Below are positions 59,399-64,000 of a stretch of DNA of 64,000 nt, in pieces. Within the stretch, counting starts at the first letter, position 1, and each line of letters starts with the position of its first letter. A program made the position numbers and the translations under genes. The notes beneath the pieces were generated by a model, which worked only from the letters and a program-made list of their open reading frames with translations, had not been told where the DNA came from and did not search any database. Source of the stretch: Sorangium cellulosum So0157-2 (GTDB taxonomy: Bacteria; Myxococcota_A; Polyangia; Polyangiales; Polyangiaceae); the NCBI RefSeq assembly GCF_000418325.1, contig NC_021658.1, positions 13,372,501 through 13,436,500 of the forward strand, given 5' to 3'.

Positions 59399-59718
59399 AC
59401 ACAGACACTCGTGTCGGATGCTACATGGAGCACGTCGACGCTGCCGCGCTGCAAGCCGCTGCGTGATCCCAGGCGTAGGACGTAGGAGGACCCGGAGGTG
59501 ACTTCCGCCGTTCTCCTTTAACCCCTTAGTGCGGTGTACTTTGGGAACCAGAAGGAACTATGGCCGGCCCCCTGCTCTGATAGCCCAATCTGGGCCACCT
59601 CACATTCTGGTTATGAGCAGGACGCGATCGCCGCGTCTTTCATCGTGGTGAGCAATGAGCCGCGAGATATAGGAATAAGAGCCATGAAGGAGAGCCCCTC
59701 CACAGAGGCACTGCACCC
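59399..59718. other. Intergenic region before the second peptide pair
   Basis: No gene of substance was found. Near the end, ATGAAGGAG at 59684 opens a 12-codon frame whose stop overlaps the ATG of peptide A copy 2, so it may act as a leader peptide. An AT-rich segment near 59665-59680 could hold a promoter. Confidence 0.45.
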
Positions 59719-59811
59719 ATGAACAACACCAAGTTTTTCATCAAGGCGCTGCGCATCGCGGCGGCCGTTCTGACGATGCTCGCGCAGGTGATCCTCGCCT
59801 GCATGGGCTGA
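59719..59811 (+). CDS. 30-residue membrane peptide A (copy 2)
   Basis: It has the same length and layout as the peptide at 48635-48727: basic head MNNTKFFIKALRI and hydrophobic helix AAAVLTMLAQVILACMG, with no residues after it. The conservation with silent and conservative changes, and the same order with peptide B, shows that the gene pair was duplicated or acquired twice and is under selection. It starts within an ATGA overlap with a 12-codon leader frame. Confidence 0.6.
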   Translation: MNNTKFFIKALRIAAAVLTMLAQVILACMG

Positions 59812-59823
59812 GCTCAATCGCCT

Positions 59824-59847
59824 CGCGGGCTGCCCAACGCGCCCGCG
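59824..59847 (+). promoter_or_regulatory. Leader hairpin before peptide B copy 2
   Basis: CGCGGGC pairs with GCCCGCG (7 bp, 10-nt loop), followed by CTCTGTCTTTC, at the same position relative to the peptides as the hairpin of copy 1. Confidence 0.45.
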
Positions 59848-59909
59848 CTCTGTCTTTCATCCACCCGGTCCTTGTTTCACTGCGCCCGCTCGGGCGCCCA
59901 GGAGTCGTC

Positions 59910-60068
59910 ATGCCCAACGTGTCCACGTTCACCCCTCAGAGCCCCGACCCCGCTGTCCCCTACATCATCCGCGTGCTCACCGCGGAGGCGACGAAGAAGG
60001 GCACCGCCACGGCAGTCGCCGGCCTGCTTGTGGCGGCCATCTCGGAGGCAATCTGGCCGTCGTCGTAG
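59910..60068 (+). CDS. 52-residue membrane peptide B (copy 2)
   Basis: This paralogue of the 48829-48978 gene has a divergent head (MPNVSTFTPQSPDPAVP), then the conserved block YIIRVLTAEATKKGTATAVAGLLVAAISEAIWPSS. Conserved residues concentrate in the amphipathic stretch and hydrophobic helix. Unlike copy 1 it is not followed by an overlapping gene. The next feature is a terminator-like hairpin and then the ComM-like gene. Confidence 0.7.
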   Translation: MPNVSTFTPQSPDPAVPYIIRVLTAEATKKGTATAVAGLLVAAISEAIWPSS

Positions 60069-60163
60069 CGACATCCGCCGTCGTCGCCCTTGCAGAGGTC
60101 GCCTCAGGGGCGTTCCGACGCACGCCCAGTCTTCACGCGTAAACCACAACCAGAGAAACAACT

Positions 60164-60205
60164 GAAGGCGGCGTGCGGGACTTCCGTGCGCCGCCTTCGC
60201 TTTTT
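60164..60205 (+). terminator. Intrinsic terminator-like hairpin
   Basis: GAAGGCGGCG pairs perfectly with CGCCGCCTTC (10 bp, 15-nt loop) and is followed by GCTTTTTC. It ends 13 nt before the ComM-like start, so it may also act as a leader element. Confidence 0.65.
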
Positions 60206-60217
60206 CGGAGTCATGAC

Positions 60218-61783
60218 ATGAAGCAGTCCAAGAACGCGCTGCGTGCCGGCGCGTTTTCAGTGTCACTGACCGGGCTCGACGCGCATCTCGTCCGCATCGA
60301 GACGACGATCACGCAGGCGCCGGCCTCCTTCGAGATCATCGGCCTCAGCGAGGCGCGCCAGAGGGAGCCCCGCATCCGGGTGTGCGCCGCGCTGCAGCAG
60401 CTCAACGTGGATCTCCACCAGCACGGGGTCTCCGTCCGTGTTGGGCCGGAGGAGGTCGCGAGCAGCGGCACCTTCGACGTGCCGATGGCGCTCACCATCC
60501 TCGCCGCGCTGGAGCGGATCGCCACCGCGTCGTTGGAGGACGTGGTGATCCTCGGCGAGCTCTCGCTCGGCGGCGCGATCCGGCCCGTGCGCGGCGTGCT
60601 CCCGAGCCTGCGCGGGGCCATCGCCCACGGCATCACCCGGGCCATCGTCCCCAAGGCGAATGCCCGGGAGGCCGCGAGGGTGCCCGGGATCCGGGTGCTC
60701 GTGGCGGACCAACTGGTCGAGCTCGTGCGTTACTTCCGCGAGGACGTCCCGCTGGAGAGCGCGGGGGAGCCGCCGCCGCTCCCAGGCGTGCCCCCGGCGG
60801 CGGCGCCGGACCTGGCCGACCTCCGTGGGATGCATGCCGCGCGGCGGGCGATGGAGATCGCCGCGGCGGGCGGACATCACCTCCTGCTCATGGGGCCGCC
60901 CGGGGCCGGGAAGACGTCGCTCGCGCGGCGGATGCCGGGGATCTTGCCACCCCTCTCGCTCGAGGAGGCGACCAAGGTCACCTCGGTCTACTCCGTTGCC
61001 GGGCTGCTCATGCCGGACGTTGGATTCGTGGGCACACGCCCCTTCCGCGCGCCCCACCACACGGTGAGCGGGGTTGGCCTCGTCGGCGGCGGTGAGCCGG
61101 TGCGGCCCGGCGAGGTCTCCCTGGCTCACCACGGGGTACTCTTCCTCGATGAGCTGCTCGAGTTCCGGAGCAGCGTCTTGGAAACCCTGCGGCAGCCCCT
61201 AGACGAGGGCAGCGTCACCGTCACCCGGGGGCGCACGCGCACGACCTTCCCGGCGCAGACGCTCGTCGTCGCCGCCATCAACCCGTGCCCCTGCGGGTTC
61301 GCGGGGGACTACGCGCGGCGCTGCGTCTGCTCCCCGGAGCGCCTGCGCGCCTACCGGGCGAGGCTGAGCGACCAGCTCTTCGACCGCTTCGATGTCCAGG
61401 TTGCGCTTCCGCCGGTCGACGTCGCCGCGCTCCAGAGCAGATCGAAGGACGAGCCCTCGTGCGAGGTGCAGAAGCGCGTCATCGCGGCTCGCGCTGCGCA
61501 GGAGGAGCGAGCACGAGCGGGCGCGACAGGCCGGAGCAACGCCCAGCTCTCCCCCGGGGAGATCGAGCAAGTCGCGACGCCGGACCCGGCCGGGGCTCGT
61601 GTCCTCGCTGAGGCGACCGAGCGGCTGGGCTTCTCCGCGGCGGTCTACAGCCGCGTGCTCCGCGTCGCGCGCACCATCGCGGACCTCGACGGCAGCGACG
61701 GCATTCACGCCCGGCACGTTGCTGAGGCCGTACATGCAGTGCTGCTTCCGCCTCGGGGAACCGCGGCCACGCCCCTGGCTTGA
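60218..61783 (+). CDS. comM: YifB/ComM-like magnesium chelatase-type AAA+ ATPase
   Basis: This 521-residue protein has the ComM/YifB layout. The N-terminal S5/Lon-like fold contains LVRIETTITQAPASFEIIGLSEARQREPRIRVCAAL and GTFDVPMALTILAALE. The AAA+ domain has Walker A GPPGAGKT at 226-233, Walker B GVLFLDELLEF and NPCPCGFAGD near residue 355, and a C-terminal helical domain with FSAAVYSRVLRVARTIADLDG follows. ComM is a helicase for branch migration during natural transformation. The family call is firm and the role in this element is inferred. The ATG at 60218 is preferred over an upstream GTG that lies in the terminator. Confidence 0.9.
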   Translation: MKQSKNALRAGAFSVSLTGLDAHLVRIETTITQAPASFEIIGLSEARQREPRIRVCAALQQLNVDLHQHGVSVRVGPEEVASSGTFDVPMALTILAALERIATASLEDVVILGELSLGGAIRPVRGVLPSLRGAIAHGITRAIVPKANAREAARVPGIRVLVADQLVELVRYFREDVPLESAGEPPPLPGVPPAAAPDLADLRGMHAARRAMEIAAAGGHHLLLMGPPGAGKTSLARRMPGILPPLSLEEATKVTSVYSVAGLLMPDVGFVGTRPFRAPHHTVSGVGLVGGGEPVRPGEVSLAHHGVLFLDELLEFRSSVLETLRQPLDEGSVTVTRGRTRTTFPAQTLVVAAINPCPCGFAGDYARRCVCSPERLRAYRARLSDQLFDRFDVQVALPPVDVAALQSRSKDEPSCEVQKRVIAARAAQEERARAGATGRSNAQLSPGEIEQVATPDPAGARVLAEATERLGFSAAVYSRVLRVARTIADLDGSDGIHARHVAEAVHAVLLPPRGTAATPLA

Positions 61784-61868
61784 TGTGCCGAGCACGTCGG
61801 CGTCCGGAGGGAACCGGACCGCGACGACAGCGCAGCTCGCCTTCCTTGGTGACCAACAAGAACACGAG

Positions 61869-61898
61869 GGCGGCGGGCAGGCACTCCTGCGCGCCGTC
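61869..61898 (+). promoter_or_regulatory. Leader hairpin before the 132-residue gene
   Basis: A stem of 13 positions with one mismatch and one wobble (ending GCAGG/CCTGC, CACT loop) is followed by TTCTTCG and then GGAGG and the ATG at 61918. Confidence 0.45.
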
Positions 61899-61917
61899 TT
61901 CTTCGTTGGAGGATTCA

Positions 61918-62316
61918 ATGCTGAGACTCGCGAAGAAGAAGACCGTGCCGCCGCCGGTCCTGGACCGCGTTCGCCGTCGCCTCACCCGGAGGCTCCTTCG
62001 AGCATGCACGGCCGCGGACCCGCAGTGGGGCTACTACCACCAGTTCGCGATCACGATGATGAAGTCCTACCAGGACCTGCTCGCTGACCTCGGCCTCGTC
62101 GGCTACTGGGTGGTGCCGCTCGCCGAGACGGATCACTGGATCGACGCCCTGATGCTTGGGTGCCCGGACGGGCGCGTGCTCGACATCCCAGACCCGTTCG
62201 AGGAGATCGGCCCGCCGCCCTTCCCCTTGGTCCACGACGTCGTGGACTTCTTCCTGTCGCTCGCACAAGCCGTTTCGCAGAAGTCCCGGATCGCGGGCGC
62301 GGGACCGTCCTCGTGA
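61918..62316 (+). CDS. Hypothetical protein
   Basis: This 132-residue protein starts at ATG 61918 after a GGAGG. It has a basic helical head (MLRLAKKKTVPPPVLDRVRRRLTRRLL), then mixed sequence (YHQFAITMMKSYQDLLADLGLVGYWVVPLAETDHWIDALMLGCPDGRVLDIPDPFEE) that could form a small alpha/beta domain. Its stop overlaps the GTG of the next gene. No family was recognised. Confidence 0.6.
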   Translation: MLRLAKKKTVPPPVLDRVRRRLTRRLLRACTAADPQWGYYHQFAITMMKSYQDLLADLGLVGYWVVPLAETDHWIDALMLGCPDGRVLDIPDPFEEIGPPPFPLVHDVVDFFLSLAQAVSQKSRIAGAGPSS

Positions 62317-62600
62317 ACCGGAAGGTCGCGCAGGCGCCGTTCGCCGTCGGAGCGGATGGCACGATCTTCATCAACCTGGCGCACGTCCGGGGTGACGTCG
62401 CCGTGGTGAAGCTCATCCGAGAGGCTCGACGGATGGACGGGGTGCTGTTCCTCGGCATCTCCGTCTCCCGTTCGGAGAAGGACGCGCTCTTCCAGGCAAT
62501 CGACAACGCGGGCGCCGAGGCGATCGCGAAGATGGTCGCCCTGCGCCTGCGCGAGCAGAAGCAAAGAGGCCGGCGCTCTTCGTCTCGGGGATCGCGATGA
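62313..62600 (+). CDS. Hypothetical protein
   Basis: This 95-residue protein starts at the GTG overlapping the previous stop (GTGA). FAVGADGTIFINLAHVRGDVAVVKLIREARRMDGVLFLGISVSRSEKDALFQAIDNAGAEAIAKMVAL looks like a compact alternating strand-helix domain, followed by a basic tail (RLREQKQRGRRSSSRGSR). Its stop overlaps the ATG of the next gene (ATGA), so the three small genes form one unit. No family was recognised. Confidence 0.55.
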   Translation: MNRKVAQAPFAVGADGTIFINLAHVRGDVAVVKLIREARRMDGVLFLGISVSRSEKDALFQAIDNAGAEAIAKMVALRLREQKQRGRRSSSRGSR

Positions 62601-62809
62601 AGGTACTGCGCGTCATCCGCATCGAGACGGCACCGGGCGGCGCGGTGCACCTCGTCACGGAAGCTGGCGAACGCGTCATCGTCACCCGGGAGTCGGACGA
62701 GCACAGTGTGGCGCGCGTGGTGAGCGTCCTCGAGCGGGAGGTGTCCGTTCGGTGCATCCTCAGCGCCGAAGCCCTACCGAAGCGCGGCGCTGAGCCCGCC
62801 CTCTTCTGA
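62597..62809 (+). CDS. Small beta-rich hypothetical protein
   Basis: This 70-residue protein is mostly short strands (KVLRVIRIETAPGGAVHLVTEAGERVIVTRESDEHSVARVVSVLEREVSVRCIL). The pattern suggests an SH3-like or OB-like barrel. It starts within an ATGA overlap. No family was recognised. Confidence 0.55.
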   Translation: MKVLRVIRIETAPGGAVHLVTEAGERVIVTRESDEHSVARVVSVLEREVSVRCILSAEALPKRGAEPALF

Positions 62810-62830
62810 CCGCCCGCCATGCGTACACCC

Positions 62831-62860
62831 GTGCGCCCCGGAGTTTGCTCTCGGGCGCAC
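62831..62860 (+). promoter_or_regulatory. Leader hairpin after the small-gene trio
   Basis: GTGCGCCC pairs perfectly with GGGCGCAC (8 bp, 14-nt loop), 37 nt before a possible 15-residue frame. Confidence 0.4.
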
Positions 62861-62897
62861 CTGCTACGCGCTGCGGCGGCGTGCAGAGCGAGACGCC

Positions 62898-62945
62898 ATG
62901 ACAGAGAAGAAGCTGCGCCGCAAGGCGCTCGGGGACGCCGCGTAG
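62898..62945 (+). CDS. Possible 15-residue basic peptide
   Basis: ATG 62898 opens MTEKKLRRKALGDAA and stops at 62945, downstream of the same type of hairpin seen before other genes here. No clear ribosome-binding site was seen, so it is a weak candidate. Confidence 0.2.
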   Translation: MTEKKLRRKALGDAA

Positions 62946-63468
62946 CCTACCGCGAGAGCACCGCAGGCATCACGACAGCCTGCCCAGGGCGACGTGTGCC
63001 CATTGCCTGGCCATCCGCCGCTTGATGCGCTCGGCGCCGCGCCCGAAGGCGTCTTGGAACCCCAAGAACCTCGCCATCCGATGCTCGCGCATGCTGCCCG
63101 ATCCGTTCGTCGCACTAAACCTCGTCACGGAGCGGTCGGGCTTTTTTATTTACGTGCCTCTCCCGGCGGGCACGAAACGATCGGCGCATGCCGCAGCCTG
63201 ATCGAGATCGTCCGTTTGCTGGATCCGACGGACGCCATGGCGCAATTCTCCAGTGAGTGCGTGAACGGCCTGAAGACGAGTGGAATCTACCAGGAATTTC
63301 TGATTCTCGGTCCAATAGTAAATAGTGCTCCACGAACCTGGTGTTCACACCGGGACGCGACGATTGCGCGAGGTGCCACGCCTCCTGGTTAGCCGAAGCG
63401 CGGTTTCCTCGGCGTGCCAAGCCTGCCTGAGGTCTTCGCCGATGTCGACGGCGTCGCCGGTGATGCAG
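62946..63468. other. Intergenic region with terminator
   Basis: No convincing gene was found. GCCCGATCCG (63096) pairs with CGGTCGGGC (to 63141, one bulge) and is followed by six T, an intrinsic terminator for plus-strand transcription of the island. The remainder is less GC-rich and shows nothing recognisable. Confidence 0.5.
63096..63147 (+). terminator. Intrinsic terminator at the island end
   Basis: A GC-rich stem (GCCCGA...TCGGGC core) and a run of six T are visible. It probably ends the 61.9-63.0 kb unit and marks the right end of the dense plus-strand block. Confidence 0.55.
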
Positions 63469-64000
63469 TTATGACCCTTGGGCGATGGCCTCAAGGCTGG
63501 CCCTGATCTCGGCCATGAAGCCCCGAAGCACCTCGCGCATTCCCGGCTCAAAATCCGGTGACAGGGGCAGGACGGCATCGTCGAGAAGAGCCGCCACCGG
63601 GATCGTCGAGGTGGCGACGAAGTTTGTTTGCTCCTGGAGCCCCTGCAGCTTCAAGACCGGCACATGTACGCCTTCCACCCGATCGGCCGGCCTGGTGATG
63701 ACGCAATAGCCAGCGGTGCTCTGCCAGAGCAGATCCCCGGCCCGCAGCTCCCGTTGGCCGATCCGTGAGCGTAGTGTGATCGACCCGATCGCCTGCGCCG
63801 CCTTCTCGAGGCCGAAGAGCGCGCGGCCGCGCTGAAGCATCCGGAGCCAGGAGGCTCGTGCGTGCTCGATTCCTGTCTGGATATCGGACGAGCCCGTGTA
63901 CGCGAGCAGGGTTTCGAGCTCGCGTGCGATCTCGTCTCGGTCGCTGGCATCCCACAGCCACGGCAAGCGCGCCACTGCGACCGCGCATGCCAGCCGGAAG
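63469..64000 (-). CDS. Hypothetical protein, probably truncated by the window edge
   Basis: The minus-strand frame stays open to the window end (FRLACAVAV before a GTG at 63975), so the true start may lie outside. The visible 168-176 residues include helices (EIARELETLLAYTGSSDIQTGIEHARASWLRMLQRGRALFGLEKAAQAIG), then beta strands (SITLRSRIGQRELRAGDLLWQSTAGYCVITRPADRVEGVHVPVLKLQGL). No family was recognised. It converges on the island terminator and may belong to the flank. Confidence 0.55.
   Translation of the reverse strand, partial: FRLACAVAVARLPWLWDASDRDEIARELETLLAYTGSSDIQTGIEHARASWLRMLQRGRALFGLEKAAQAIGSITLRSRIGQRELRAGDLLWQSTAGYCVITRPADRVEGVHVPVLKLQGLQEQTNFVATSTIPVAALLDDAVLPLSPDFEPGMREVLRGFMAEIRASLEAIAQGS

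Noticed and set aside
62313..62600. An upstream start at 62160 for this small gene
   Set aside because: It would lie inside the preceding gene in another frame; the GTG overlapping the previous stop gives normal coupling.
1..64000. CRISPR arrays, intact insertion sequences, integrases, polyketide or peptide synthetase modules, rRNA genes
   Set aside because: Looked for because they are common in such genomes; no repeat-spacer pattern, transposase, integrase core, synthetase motif or rRNA was seen.

Overview
This window is very GC-rich DNA with many GTG starts, stop/start overlaps (ATGA, GTGA) between neighbouring genes, and an accessory second RecA. Together these suggest a large myxobacterial genome, most likely Polyangiales (Sorangium-like). 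The taxon is inferred from gene content and style; no marker gene settles it.

Layout. (1) 1-6.2 kb: chromosomal genes (a GNAT acetyltransferase, ribulose-phosphate 3-epimerase, and a lipoprotein with a zinc-metalloprotease motif). These are followed by a decayed stretch with a truncated tRNA-Ser-like remnant, a frameshifted gene on the minus strand and a degenerate histidine-kinase-like ATPase fragment. (2) 5.6-37.2 kb: one minus-strand run of 22 tightly packed genes encoding an extracellular contractile injection system (eCIS, a phage-tail-like particle). It contains a sheath, tube, tube-adaptor and LysM protein, gp27-like and gp5-like spike/hub proteins, gp25, two baseplate J proteins, a tail protein I, a large DUF6519/beta-helix fibre candidate, an AAA+ ATPase and a Pvc16-like terminator. 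It ends with an 1,815-residue DUF4157 metalloprotease-type cargo protein and a HEAT-repeat protein, a candidate immunity factor. No tape-measure protein and no PAAR tip were recognised. (3) 37.2-39.1 kb: decayed, non-functional-looking sequence. (4) 39.1-46.3 kb: a three-gene plus-strand module made of a small glycine-zipper membrane protein, a sigma54-type AAA+ activator (bEBP) with intact GAFTGA, and a 1,564-residue nuclease-STAND NTPase resembling Avs anti-phage sensors. A sigma54-like promoter lies just upstream. This is the most promising candidate for an undescribed system. (5) 46.7-63 kb: an accessory island of phage/plasmid-type genes. It holds DUF5131 and DUF1016-like genes, RadC, a MoxR/VWA pair, a sigma factor, RecA, an SMC-like ATPase, a ComM-like ATPase and many small unknowns. 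Two copies of a pair of tiny membrane-peptide genes lie in it, and strong GC-rich hairpins stand in the leaders of nearly every transcription unit. No integrase, transposase or CRISPR array was recognised.

The eCIS genes would assemble one particle that loads and delivers the DUF4157 protein. The sigma54-type regulator and STAND NTPase probably form a regulated defence unit. The DNA-processing genes of the last third (RadC, RecA, ComM-like, SMC-like ATPase) look like baggage of an integrated mobile element. All functions are inferred from sequence motifs and family resemblance read by eye.
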